Notes under the pieces: model-generated
Databases searched by the model: none
Seen by the model: the letters and a program-made list of their open reading frames with translations, nothing else
What the model was told of the DNA's origin: nothing
Shown: positions 1 to 11,088 of the stretch, in pieces
Layout of the letters: each line of letters opens with the position of its first letter
Numbering within the stretch: position 1 is the first letter of the stretch
DNA from: Metridium senile
Taxonomy: Eukaryota > Cnidaria > Anthozoa > Actiniaria > Metridiidae
Direction of reading: 5' to 3'
NCBI GenBank assembly: GCA_949775045.1
Contig: OX459104.1
Coordinates: forward strand, 1 to 64,000
Length of the DNA: 64,000 bases
Translations under genes and position numbers: made by a program

Positions 1-151
1 TATACCTAGTATATTTAAACTGATAACAGTAATAATAATAAACAGTAATGATAACAATAATAGTAATAAGCGATAATGATGATAATAAGAAGATAAACAA
101 CAACAATAATAACAACAACAATAAGAAGAATGAGATTATTTACTCGTACGC
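1..151. repeat. AT-rich trinucleotide low-complexity tract
   Basis: Degenerate AAT/ATG/AAC trinucleotide runs. The tract lies directly downstream of the stop codon of the minus-strand GNAT-SNase gene, so it would form that gene's 3' untranslated region. No clear poly(A) signal can be assigned in such AT-rich sequence. Confidence 0.7.
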
Positions 152-2270
152 TTACTCGTCGTAGCGACGGCGTCGTGTTGAGCGTCTATTCTTAATGATG
201 TCATAACGGTTTTTCCTACATAAACTCGGATGGTAAACCGGACCGTCGCTGCTAAACGCACCACGCCTTTCTTCTCTTGCCCGGTAAAATTCCTGTAGGA
301 GATCGTCGGTGACCAAATAGTTAAACGTGGGGAAGGCAAAACCCGTGGACAAAGCACGACGAGCCAGCTCGAATCTCCCAAGCGTCGGTTGAAGATTTTC
401 CTCCGTCATTTGGCTTTCATGATAGGCTCCTCTGATTTCGATGAGTAGTCTGCCGAATGGATCCACTGAAAAGCAATCAACCATGAGCACTGCGTTCTGG
501 GGTGGTAAACCGCCAAGAACACGACCAAGTTCCTGCAAAAGAAAATCGCGCCCTTCTTCCCAGTACGGTTGGGGGTATTCCGATGCTCTCACTTCGGCTG
601 GTGTTGGGGCCTCCTGGGTATCGTAGCCAATGAGTCTACTTCGCACATCCGTACCAAGTGAAGCGGCAATCCTACCATACCAAGAAGTACTCTGGTACGC
701 GTTTGGGTCTGTCGGGGGTGCATCATTACTTCTAACGCCACAAAGTGCTTCCACGCGGGTCTTTGGCAAGCCATCTCCATCGCCTGGTCGTCGCATGGGG
801 TACCTTAAAAAGAGTCTCACACACAAAGAATGCATATCCATTTGCGCCGCGATTATATTTCTAGGAACGCGACCGTCATTTGCAATTATGGCGTCTAAAC
901 TACAACCTACCCGTGGTATTTTTAGTATAGCTTCCGACCACGACATCCTGCTCAGCTCCAGAACTGGGTATCTGCACACGGTCCAAGACACTTTTAGGAT
1001 AGATCGTAGATATGGAAGGCTCAGGCCAAGGTCATAGTTGTCTGCCAAGTCTTTGATGACATTGTAGGTGTTTTGGTCGACTCTTTTGCTGAATGCCTCA
1101 ATCTGCCTGCCGATTTCCAAGTGCTGTAGAAAGGAATGCCTTGCGTCGTTGATCTCTGAGTTTTCTCTCATAGCTTTGGTCTTACGTGCCATTTCGTCCT
1201 CATCGGCGTCTATTGCCTTGACCACAGTTGGAGCCCACTGGACATGATCTGCAAAAGAAAAAAACTGCAAAGATGCCAAAGCATTGTGTACTATACCCCT
1301 GTTAGCATCATCCTCGGCGCTGCCTCGAGGCTGTTCGTTTCTTCGCCTCCTCCTAGCTCTTAGTGGGGGTGCTGCTGTGGTACTGCTGGTGTCTGTGTCG
1401 CTAGCACTTTCCGTGTCCATATCATCATTCTGAAATTGTCGAAAAGAAAAGCCTTAAAAGATTGATCATTGTTGTATCATGCTGTCGCCAAAAGGATATT
1501 AACCCCACCTGTTGCTCTGAAGGCTGCCCAACACGACTAGACATAGGTGTCGAACTTGTGCCGCTGGCCTGGAAACTCCTGTTCTTCAGTTGAGGAAGGA
1601 CAAACGCAGATTCCACTTGCCTGATCATGCAACTCTTTGCTCTTTCTGTCCGGCTTCTTTGACCTAAATCGAATAAAATCATCATTAATGCTGATTTGTA
1701 CATCCCTGACATTTGAAAACCATATGACAAATATAGACGAATAGCTGACGAATTCAAAAATGAATTAGATACTATCAACCAAACGTTAGTCGTGGTTCGT
1801 GGTTCGCACAGTTTGCCAAGTTTTTCCAAGCCACAAGAAAGAACGATATCACCCAAGCACTGCGATTTGAAATTGGATCTGCGGACGATGTACTGCAACT
1901 CCCAAAACGTTTTCCTTGCTGTCTGGACGATCTCCGCTCTGGTGGTCTGTCCGGGAAGGTTTTCCAGATTCCTCTCATCAGTCTCGTATCCGTGCTTGCT
2001 GAAGGTCGCCAGGGCAACAGGCTGGTTGTTCTCTCTGCAAAAAGCGATGACGGTCACTCTGTCAGGTCCGTTTACAGGCGGCTCGAAGATTTCGCCGACG
2101 GTGGCTTTGAAGGCCTTCATGTCTAGACGCGAGCGCTTTGCCTCATCAGAATCCAAAATACTCTCGAGATGCTTCCTGTCGCAGGTGGGGGGATGTTCGC
2201 CGTATACCTACAGACAATCGATTAACAAATGAATGAAATGGACGGAAGGAACGAACGAATCAACTAATTT

Positions 2271-2321
<51 letters not shown>

Positions 2322-3549
2322 CATCCATCCATCCATCCATCCATCCATCCATCCATCCATCCATCCTGCACAGAATCCTGTTTTTGGAACCTCTTATAAC
2401 TATGCACCCATTATGAACTCAATAGCATGCACGAGTCACGCTAGATAGAGGGTCCTGAAGGGGTAAAATGGGAGCTGGGATTGGACTGGGAAAATGGGAT
2501 TGGATGCACTGGGACTGGGATTTACAAATAAAAGAACAATAGAAAATGGAAATGGGATTGAAAACTTGAGCAGAACTGATGGGGTTATGTGACTTTTGAC
2601 TAGGACCTGGTCCAAATATAAACTGGGGAAATCCCAACACCCCCCGCCCCCCCCAGCACACACACACACACACACTCTTGATAAAGCAGTTTGTATGCCA
2701 TTCCGTTAAGTGTTGTTTGTTGCTCTTGTACACAAATCAATTTTGATAACCCAAATAATGAGAATTAACATTGAAAAAAAAAATACAGACGGAAAAATTA
2801 ACAAACATCCATAACAATAAATATAAGCGTTGAAAAAATATATATATGATCAGACAGATATTCAGGTAAGCGGATTGATACTGTGAAACTTCCTTAAATG
2901 GCCGGTTGAAACTGATTGCAGCAGATATACATTGCAATTTCATGTAAAACTCACACGGCAAACTATTTATCTCCTTGCATTAATAATTACAATAATAATA
3001 AATGAATTACTTGTAACTGTGCCGCAGAGTTCGATTTTGCTCATCCGAAAGACATTCTTTCAGTTGAAACGTGAACATATAATAGACACGCCTTTAGTTT
3101 ATTGTCAGAGTATAGAGCGGATTTCGTATGACTGCGCAAACAGCACGGACACAGCACGGTACAGTACAAATGAATTTAGAGAGTTTTTCTTGTGCCTATC
3201 AAAACACCACAGTTTGGTTACGGCAGTGATTTCGAATGTCTTTATAGAAACTACGGCACGAAAACGGCACGGCACGGTCATGGCAAAAACTTCGAATCTT
3301 TTTATATAAATTACGACACGGTCACGGCACGGTACGGTACGTTGCACAGTCATACGAAATCCGCATATAAAACACGGAGCTGTTCTTTACACCGTTAAAA
3401 ACTCTCCATTGAGAGTTATTCATTCAATTTAGACTTTTAAATTTAGCTTTTCATTCATGATGTTATGATAAAGGATTGGATGCGTTATCATTTCAACTTA
3501 CCTCAACCAAAAATGGACAATCTTTACTCGACGAATTCACAAACTCCAT
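152..3549 (-). CDS. GNAT acetyltransferase-like / staphylococcal-nuclease-like fusion protein, copy A
   Basis: Three coding exons on the minus strand: 3549-3502 (16 codons, true ATG), 2207-1509 (233 codons) and 1429-152 (425 codons plus stop), giving about 674 aa. All junctions are phase 0. Donors are GAG|GTAAGT and CAG|GTGGGG (weak); acceptors are TAG at 2210-2208 and TTTCAG before 1429. Exon 2 has GNAT-type features: a beta strand followed by an N-x(5)-SAIRLY-x(2)-GF motif (GNAT motif B). Exon 3 ends in an SNase (thermonuclease) fold: R-L-I-G-Y-D-T-Q-E, matching Arg35/Asp40/Glu43 of staphylococcal nuclease, then GRLLIEI with the Arg87 equivalent and an [16 protein letters not shown]-terminal helix. 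A basic/acidic linker and a helical region lie between the domains. The same exon structure occurs in two further copies in the window, so the splice model is supported comparatively. Substrate and biological role are unknown; nuclease activity is inferred from conserved residues. Confidence 0.85.
2270..2366. repeat. (CAAT)n-(CATC)n microsatellites in intron 1 of GNAT-SNase copy A
   Basis: A run of CAAT units to about 2321 is followed by CATC units. It sits in intron 1, about 60 bp upstream (in gene direction) of the exon 2 acceptor. The same two repeat types lie at the same place in the other two gene copies. The repetitive open frames across it are artefacts. Confidence 0.9.
2640..2675. repeat. 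Poly-C and (AC)n tract
   Basis: A C-rich run (interrupted by one G) is followed directly by about nine AC units. It lies inside intron 1 of the minus-strand GNAT-SNase gene. Simple sequence only. Confidence 0.85.
3117..3364. mobile_element. Foldback (MITE-like) element, about 248 bp
   Basis: Terminal inverted repeats of about 23 bp: GCGGATTTCGTATGACTG at the left and its complement at 3342-3364, with one or two mismatches further in. The interior carries repeated CACGG/CGGCACGG motifs. There is no coding capacity. It lies in intron 1 of GNAT-SNase copy A. Superfamily not assigned. Confidence 0.65.
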
Positions 3550-3550
3550 G

Positions 3551-3691
3551 TCGGATTCTATCTGAAAGTAAAGCGTTAGTACAAAAAGAAATGATTCAAT
3601 AGATTGTGTGTTGTCCTCGTTCGGATTCTATCTGAAAGTGAAAGCGTTAGTACTGAAATGAAATGATTCAATAAGCTTGTTTTTTTTCCTC
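3551..3691. repeat. 70-bp tandem duplication spanning the exon 1 acceptor of GNAT-SNase copy A
   Basis: The block starting TCGGATTCTATCTGAAAG recurs 70 bp later with small differences. It contains the minus-strand acceptor (CTTTCAG) used just before the coding exon at 3549-3502, so a second, identical acceptor-like site exists at about 3632. Confidence 0.65.
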
Positions 3692-3750
3692 GTTTTTCAC
3701 TCTCATCTGCGTAGTCAACTACCTAGATTATTGTAGAGCTATTGTTCTGC

Positions 3751-4251
3751 AATTACCCAGAATTCCAAGATGAAATTATACCATAATTCCATTCGGGAAC
3801 CCTGTGTAAAACAAGTAGTCTGTAATTACCCAGAATTCCAAGATGAAATTATACCATAATTCCATTAGGGAACCCTGTGTAAAACAAGTAGTCTGTAATT
3901 ACCCACAATTCCAAGATGAAATTATACCATAATTCCATTAGGGAACCCTGTGTAAAACAAGTAGTCTGTAATTACCCACAATTCCAAGATGAAATTATAC
4001 CATAATTCCATTAGGGAACCCTGTGTAAAACAAGTAGTCTGTAATTACCCACAATTCCAAGATGAAATTATACCATAATTCCATTCGGGAACCCTGTGTA
4101 AAACAAGTAGTCTGTAATTACCCAGAATTCCAAGATGAAATTATACCATAATTCCATTAGGGAACCCTGTGTAAAACAAGTAGTCTGTAATTACCCACAA
4201 TTCCAAGATGAAATTATACCATAATTCCATTCGGGAACCCTGTGTAAAACA
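3751..4251. repeat. 73-bp tandem repeat, about 7 copies
   Basis: Units begin AATTACCCA(G/C)AATTCC at 3751, 3824, 3897, 3970, 4043, 4116 and 4189. Units differ at a few sites (CAGAATT/CACAATT; ATTCGGG/ATTAGGG), and the variants are shared between non-adjacent units, as expected from unequal exchange. No coding capacity. Confidence 0.9.
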
Positions 4252-5019
4252 ATAACACGTTGGGTTCAGTGTGTTTGATCGTACCGTCACGGTTTCTTTG
4301 CAAAAATTTTTTAACAGCAAATATGTGACCTGATACTTTATCGTCCTTTATCATTGGAAGTTATTAATATCAATGTGAATTGTATAGTTAGTAAGCTGGA
4401 AATACTAAATATATCGATGTTCGTGGAATGCCAAGATGGCGGACATGCTTGAATTCAGGTAAGCATTTAGATTCCAAGTCTATTTAGTATGTATTTTGTA
4501 TAAATACGGTTAGTTTGTTAAAGTATATACTCGAAGGTATCTCTCTGTACACACACGTTGTGTAACTTGTAAAAGTGTTTCATTAACTTGATCTACAAGA
4601 ATTGTCAATAAACGGAATGCCAATTCCTATTTTATATAATGTGTTCTAGTGTAATGGAATTACGTTAGAAAATATTTTATGTTCTAATATATAATATAAT
4701 ATATATTAGTTGAACGTGATGATGTCCAACACTAGTTAATTCACATAATGAGAATCTTACAGTATGATCAATTTTGAACTGCATGTTTGTTTATACATAT
4801 ATTCGACAACTAGCTGGTTCAAAGTGGCCAGCTCTGATTTTAACTTGTCTTTTGCTTGCAGCGTCAATGGGTTTGGCCAGTCGCATGCCGTATAAATGGC
4901 ACGTGTTTAAGCATATACGGCAGGTAAGGATCACTGTGATTAATGGATATTATACTGTAGACAGCTAGTTCTGTTTAGTAATAATTATGATATAGTGCAG
5001 TCTGTATTTTTGTTTTGGC
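4252..5019 (+). other. Putative small exons upstream of the 414-bp array
   Basis: Two candidate exons. The first has an ATG at 4436 in a good context (AAGATGGCG) and a strong donor at 4458/4459 (TTCAG|GTAAGC). The second, 4862-4923, is bounded by TTTGCTTGCAG and CAG|GTAAGG, and its downstream half resembles the exon-like block inside every 414-bp unit. Joining exon 1 to it gives a short frame that stops at once, so this may be a non-coding transcript or a 5' leader. Otherwise AT-rich with an AATAAA at about 4607. Transcription is inferred only. Confidence 0.35.
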
Positions 5020-8000
5020 ACGACGTGTTGAATCATTGCAGGTAATGAATGAATTATATTATACTGTAGACCTGCAGGTCTGTTTAGTAATGATTATGAT
5101 GTCAAAGTTTCTCTATGTATAGTGCAGTCTGTATGGTTTGTTTTTTCTGTTTGAACTAGCTGTGGGGAATTGGAAAACAGAGCGATCTGTGATCAATTGG
5201 CCCTAGTTAATCAATTGACTAAATGCTAAAATGGACTGTTTCAGAATGTTTTAAACTCTCACGTCTGGGGCTGTGCACAGGACTTCAGCGTGCAATTGCG
5301 GCCTTGCCTTGGAGGTGTGGGCCATTAGAACTGCTTGCAGTGGCAGTGTTTGACAGCTTGGATTTTAACTTTGCTTAAATTGCTTTTCAGCGTCAATTGG
5401 TGTTCACGACAGTACAGTGCAGTTGCATGCCGTACGACGTGTTGAATCATTGCAGGTAATGAATGAATTATATTATACTGTAGACCTGCAGGTCTGTTTA
5501 GTAATGATTATGATGTCAAAGTTTCTCTATGTATAGTGCAGTCTGTATGGTTTGTTTTTTCTGTTTGAACTAGCTGTGGGGAATTGGAAAACAGAGCGAT
5601 CTGTGATCAATTGGCCCTAGTTAATCAATTGACTAAATGCTAAAATGGACTGTTTCAGAATGTTTTAAACTCTCACGTCTGGGGCTGTGCACAGGACTTC
5701 AGCGTGCAATTGCGGCCTTGCCTTGGAGGTGTGGGCCATTAGAACTGCTTGCAGTGGCAGTGTTTGACAGCTTGGATTTTAACTTTGCTTAAATTGCTTT
5801 TCAGCGTCAATTGGTGTTCACGACAGTACAGTGCAGTTGCATGCCGTACGACGTGTTGAATCATTGCAGGTAATGAATGAATTATATTATACTGTAGACC
5901 TGCAGGTCTGTTTAGTAATGATTATGATGTCAAAGTTTCTCTATGTATAGTGCAGTCTGTATGGTTTGTTTTTTCTGTTTGAACTAGCTGTGGGGAATTG
6001 GAAAACAGAGCGATCTGTGATCAATTGGCCCTAGTTAATCAATTGACTAAATGCTAAAATGGACTGTTTCAGAATGTTTTAAACTCTCACGTCTGGGGCT
6101 GTGCACAGGACTTCAGCGTGCAATTGCGGCCTTGCCTTGGAGGTGTGGGCCATTAGAACTGCTTGCAGTGGCAGTGTTTGACAGCTTGGATTTTAACTTT
6201 GCTTAAATTGCTTTTCAGCGTCAATTGGTGTTCACGACAGTACAGTGCAGTTGCATGCCGTACGACGTGTTGAATCATTGCAGGTAATGAATGAATTATA
6301 TTATACTGTAGACCTGCAGGTCTGTTTAGTAATGATTATGATGTCAAAGTTTCTCTATGTATAGTGCAGTCTGTATGGTTTGTTTTTTCTGTTTGAACTA
6401 GCTGTGGGGAATTGGAAAACAGAGCGATCTGTGATCAATTGGCCCTAGTTAATCAATTGACTAAATGCTAAAATGGACTGTTTCAGAATGTTTTAAACTC
6501 TCACGTCTGGGGCTGTGCACAGGACTTCAGCGTGCAATTGCGGCCTTGCCTTGGAGGTGTGGGCCATTAGAACTGCTTGCAGTGGCAGTGTTTGACAGCT
6601 TGGATTTTAACTTTGCTTAAATTGCTTTTCAGCGTCAATTGGTGTTCACGACAGTACAGTGCAGTTGCATGCCGTACGACGTGTTGAATCATTGCAGGTA
6701 ATGAATGAATTATATTATACTGTAGACCTGCAGGTCTGTTTAGTAATGATTATGATGTCAAAGTTTCTCTATGTATAGTGCAGTCTGTATGGTTTGTTTT
6801 TTTCTGTTTGAACTAGCTGTGGGGAATTGGAAAACAGAGCGATCTGTGATCAATTGGCCCTAGTTAATCAATTGACTAAATGCTAAAATGGACTGTTTCA
6901 GAATGTTTTAAACTCTCACGTCTGGGGCTGTGCACAGGACTTCAGCGTGCAATTGCGGCCTTGCCTTGGAGGTGTGGGCCATTAGAACTGCTTGCAGTGG
7001 CAGTGTTTGACAGCTTGGATTTTAACTTTGCTTAAATTGCTTTTCAGCGTCAATTGGTGTTCACGACAGTACAGTGCAGTTGCATGCCGTACGACGTGTT
7101 GAATCATTGCAGGTAATGAATGAATTATATTATACTGTAGACCTGCAGGTCTGTTTAGTAATGATTATGATGTCAAAGTTTCTCTATGTATAGTGCAGTC
7201 TGTATGGTTTGTTTTTTCTGTTTGAACTAGCTGTGGGGAATTGGAAAACAGAGCGATCTGTGATCAATTGGCCCTAGTTAATCAATTGACTAAATGCTAA
7301 AATGGACTGTTTCAGAATGTTTTAAACTCTCACGTCTGGGGCTGTGCACAGGACTTCAGCGTGCAATTGCGGCCTTGCCTTGGAGGTGTGGGCCATTAGA
7401 ACTGCTTGCAGTGGCAGTGTTTGACAGCTTGGATTTTAACTTTGCTTAAATTGCTTTTCAGCGTCAATTGGTGTTCACGACAGTACAGTGCAGTTGCATG
7501 CCGTACGACGTGTTGAATCATTGCAGGTAATGAATGAATTATATTATACTGTAGACCTGCAGGTCTGTTTAGTAATGATTATGATGTCAAAGTTTCTCTA
7601 TGTATAGTGCAGTCTGTATGGTTTGTTTTTTCTGTTTGAACTAGCTGTGGGGAATTGGAAAACAGAGCGATCTGTGATCAATTGGCCCTAGTTAATCAAT
7701 TGACTAAATGCTAAAATGGACTGTTTCAGAATGTTTTAAACTCTCACGTCTGGGGCTGTGCACAGGACTTCAGCGTGCAATTGCGGCCTTGCCTTGGAGG
7801 TGTGGGCCATTAGAACTGCTTGCAGTGGCAGTGTTTGACAGCTTGGATTTTAACTTTGCTTAAATTGCTTTTCAGCGTCAATTGGTGTTCACGACAGTAC
7901 AGTGCAGTTGCATGCCGTACGACGTGTTGAATCATTGCAGGTAATGAATGAATTATATTATACTGTAGACCTGCAGGTCTGTTTAGTAATGATTATGATG

Positions 8001-9467
8001 TCAAAGTTTCTCTATGTATAGTGCAGTCTGTATGGTTTGTTTTTTTCTGTTTGAACTAGCTGTGGGGAATTGGAAAACAGAGCGATCTGTGATCAATTGG
8101 CCCTAGTTAATCAATTGACTAAATGCTAAAATGGACTGTTTCAGAATGTTTTAAACTCTCACGTCTGGGGCTGTGCACAGGACTTCAGCGTGCAATTGCG
8201 GCCTTGCCTTGGAGGTGTGGGCCATTAGAACTGCTTGCAGTGGCAGTGTTTGACAGCTTGGATTTTAACTTTGCTTAAATTGCTTTTCAGCGTCAATTGG
8301 TGTTCACGACAGTACAGTGCAGTTGCATGCCGTACGACGTGTTGAATCATTGCAGGTAATGAATGAATTATATTATACTGTAGACCTGCAGGTCTGTTTA
8401 GTAATGATTATGATGTCAAAGTTTCTCTATGTATAGTGCAGTCTGTATGGTTTGTTTTTTCTGTTTGAACTAGCTGTGGGGAATTGGAAAACAGAGCGAT
8501 CTGTGATCAATTGGCCCTAGTTAATCAATTGACTAAATGCTAAAATGGACTGTTTCAGAATGTTTTAAACTCTCACGTCTGGGGCTGTGCACAGGACTTC
8601 AGCGTGCAATTGCGGCCTTGCCTTGGAGGTGTGGGCCATTAGAACTGCTTGCAGTGGCAGTGTTTGACAGCTTGGATTTTAACTTTGCTTAAATTGCTTT
8701 TCAGCGTCAATTGGTGTTCACGACAGTACAGTGCAGTTGCATGCCGTACGACGTGTTGAATCATTGCAGGTAATGAATGAATTATATTATACTGTAGACC
8801 TGCAGGTCTGTTTAGTAATGATTATGATGTCAAAGTTTCTCTATGTATAGTGCAGTCTGTATGGTTTGTTTTTTCTGTTTGAACTAGCTGTGGGGAATTG
8901 GAAAACAGAGCGATCTGTGATCAATTGGCCCTAGTTAATCAATTGACTAAATGCTAAAATGGACTGTTTCAGAATGTTTTAAACTCTCACGTCTGGGGCT
9001 GTGCACAGGACTTCAGCGTGCAATTGCGGCCTTGCCTTGGAGGTGTGGGCCATTAGAACTGCTTGCAGTGGCAGTGTTTGACAGCTTGGATTTTAACTTT
9101 GCTTAAATTGCTTTTCAGCGTCAATTGGTGTTCACGACAGTACAGTGCAGTTGCATGCCGTACGACGTGTTGAATCATTGCAGGTAATGAATGAATTATA
9201 TTATACTGTAGACCTGCAGGTCTGTTTAGTAATGATTATGATGTCAAAGTTTCTCTATGTATAGTGCAGTCTGTATGGTTTGTTTTTTTCTGTTTGAACT
9301 AGCTGTGGGGAATTGGAAAACAGAGCGATCTGTGATCAATTGGCCCTAGTTAATCAATTGACTAAATGCTAAAATGGACTGTTTCAGAATGTTTTAAACT
9401 CTCACGTCTGGGGCTGTGCACAGGACTTCAGCGTGCAATTGCGGCCTTGCCTTGGAGGTGTGGGCCA
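5020..9467. repeat. 414-bp satellite array, about 10.7 copies
   Basis: The landmark GGTAATGAATGAATT recurs at 5041, 5455, 5869, 6283, 6697, 7112, 7526, 7940, 8355, 8769 and 9183. Copies are nearly identical; the visible variant is one extra T in a poly-T run in units 5, 8 and 11, giving a three-unit higher-order period of 1,243 bp. Each unit holds a 65-bp exon-like block with a pyrimidine-rich CTTTTCAG acceptor and a CAG|GTAATG donor. The first (4.86 kb) and last (9.46-9.58 kb) units are diverged, as at normal array edges. No protein-coding content. Confidence 0.95.
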
Positions 9468-9577
9468 GCCAGGCGGTGTTTTTTTTGTCCTACTCAAACA
9501 TACATCACTAGCTTGCAATTAGAACTGCTTGCAGTGGAAGTGTTCAGCTTGGATTTTAACTTGTCTTTTGCTTGCAG

Positions 9578-10336
9578 CTAATTCCCCGACCAAGGATTTG
9601 AAGATCAGGCCCTTTTATATTTGGACGTGATAGAAAATGATATATAAGGCCTGAAGTCAGTGTTGTGGTTGTTATAATATTTTGTTAGTGTTTTGCACAC
9701 AAGATTGCCAGCGAGAATGGAAACTTTTAGGACGACTTCCTGAATGGATTTGTGTGTGTAAGTGTGTAAATAAGTAAGTGAGTCAAGTTTTGAAAACAAA
9801 AAAAGTCTAAAATACCAAGAAAAAACTAATCCAAGTAATGTGTAGCAATTTAGTCAAAGGTTAAATAAATATTTTGTGAGATGATTTACGCGTGTTTTCT
9901 TTTTAATAGCTTTTTTAAACCCTTAAAAAAAACACCCACTCTTTTTCTTTTGTCTTAAATTCCGTCTCCCTTTCTACCAACTCTCTTTTTTTTGTTTCAA
10001 TTCCTTTTTTCTTTCAACTAACTTGTCTTCACTTTTGTCTTCAATTTTTTCTCCCTTCTTTCAACTTTCCTTCGTTACTTTTAAGTTTGTTTTTCCTTTC
10101 AAAAAAACTGTTCTCGTAAGTAAAAGGTATTTGTAAAAGGTCCTTTTGCAGAGAATCAGTTTTCATGATAGTTCTCTCGCCAACAACTAGTTTATCAAAC
10201 ACTATACATACATGCTTTTTCAGAATAATGCACTACAATAATAATCAGAAAGGGTTTTTTTCTCATTTGTTTTTGTCCCTTTATATTTGCAAAAGAGATT
10301 TTTGATTTTTGATCCACATTTTGGGATTGACACCCT
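9578..10336 (+). other. Conserved 3'-terminal-exon-like flank (paralogue of 48,732-49,527)
   Basis: It begins after a strong acceptor (CTTTTGCTTGCAG, ending at 9577) and runs through a conserved block to AATAAA at 9864-9869, followed by a T-rich stretch. From about 9594 it aligns with the sequence that follows the unrelated 478-bp array, down to the shared word GGGATTGACACCCT at 10,323-10,336. There the paralogue switches to telomeric repeat while this copy continues with GATTATC. No open frame of interest. Likely a non-coding last exon or a structural end of the segment. Confidence 0.55.
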
Positions 10337-10566
10337 GATTATCTTGCAAGTATATAAACTTGCAGATATATTGCGATATACTTTGTTTATAATTGTAAAT
10401 TGTTAATGTAATACTTAATTGTAATCACCGCTGACGTCCGTGCCTGGATTAGTTTCACTATTATGGCAACATTAAACTGAAACTGAAAACAATCTCAATG
10501 GAGTTGCACATATTTGTTTTAACATTCTTAGGCAAATTTTAAGTAACCCCAAATTCAGGGTTCACT
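10337..10566. other. Intergenic; possible retroposon tail near 10,430-10,490
   Basis: No gene seen. A block near 10,430-10,490 ends in a short AAACTG repeat, as some LINE/SINE 3' ends do, but no other hallmark is present. The last 40 bases before the telomeric tract (TTCAGGGTTCACTCCTAACCC) resemble the intron sequence just left of ITS2 (TTCAGGTTTACCCTAACCC). Confidence 0.3.
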
Positions 10567-10620
10567 CCTAACCCTAACCCTAAAACCCTAAACCCTAAAC
10601 CCTAACCCTAACCCGAACCC
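10567..10620 (+). repeat. Interstitial telomere-type repeat ITS1 (CCCTAA/CCCTAAA, degenerate)
   Basis: About nine CCCTAA-type units, mixed with CCCTAAA variants and ending in CCCGAA variants. The C-rich strand is on top, as in the other two tracts. CCCTAA/TTAGGG is the canonical telomere unit of most animals; the mixed units mark it as old or non-terminal. Confidence 0.9.
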
Positions 10621-10965
10621 GAACGCTAATCACTCACCCTAAGCTCTATGTGCATTGAGGAAGGGTGTAGAAAATGTTCCACTCCACCCTTACAGGGGTT
10701 GTGAAATCTTGCAAAATCACCCCTTCACATCTGTTATCAGGAACGCCTAGGGGTTTGCTTCTACACCCTGCTGAAGGGATTTAAGGAACATTTCACGACC
10801 CTATTCAGGCTTTTTTGTCTAATTCCACCACCCTAGCAGAAACTTTTCTAGACTATCTACCACCCTAGCACTGATTTTACCAGTCATTGCTTGGGGTATT
10901 TTCTTGTAGTCTCACTACCCTTGTAAAGGTGTTTGTCAACCCTGATTTGAAATTTTTTAAAGTGT
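10621..10965. repeat. Degenerate CACCCT-rich minisatellite region
   Basis: Imperfect repeats built on CCACCCT/AGGGTG words, some in inverted order (CACCCTTACAGGGG; CACCCTGCTGAAGGG). No coding potential. If YR-B is read as one gene across ITS1, this is part of the intron before the exon at 11,089. Confidence 0.45.
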
Positions 10966-11088
10966 GTGTTCTGTTGTTCTCGTGCTGTTATTGCTTTGAT
11001 AGTGTGTTTGTTGTTGCGTTGTCACTGCATGTTTTATTATTATAATAATTTGTTTTTAATGTTTGCTCTATTTTTTGCCTTGTCTCAG

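Noticed and set aside
4774..4968. 64-aa plus-strand frame
   Set aside because: It runs across a strong acceptor (4861) and donor (4923/4924), so it would not be read continuously if those sites are used; no domain.
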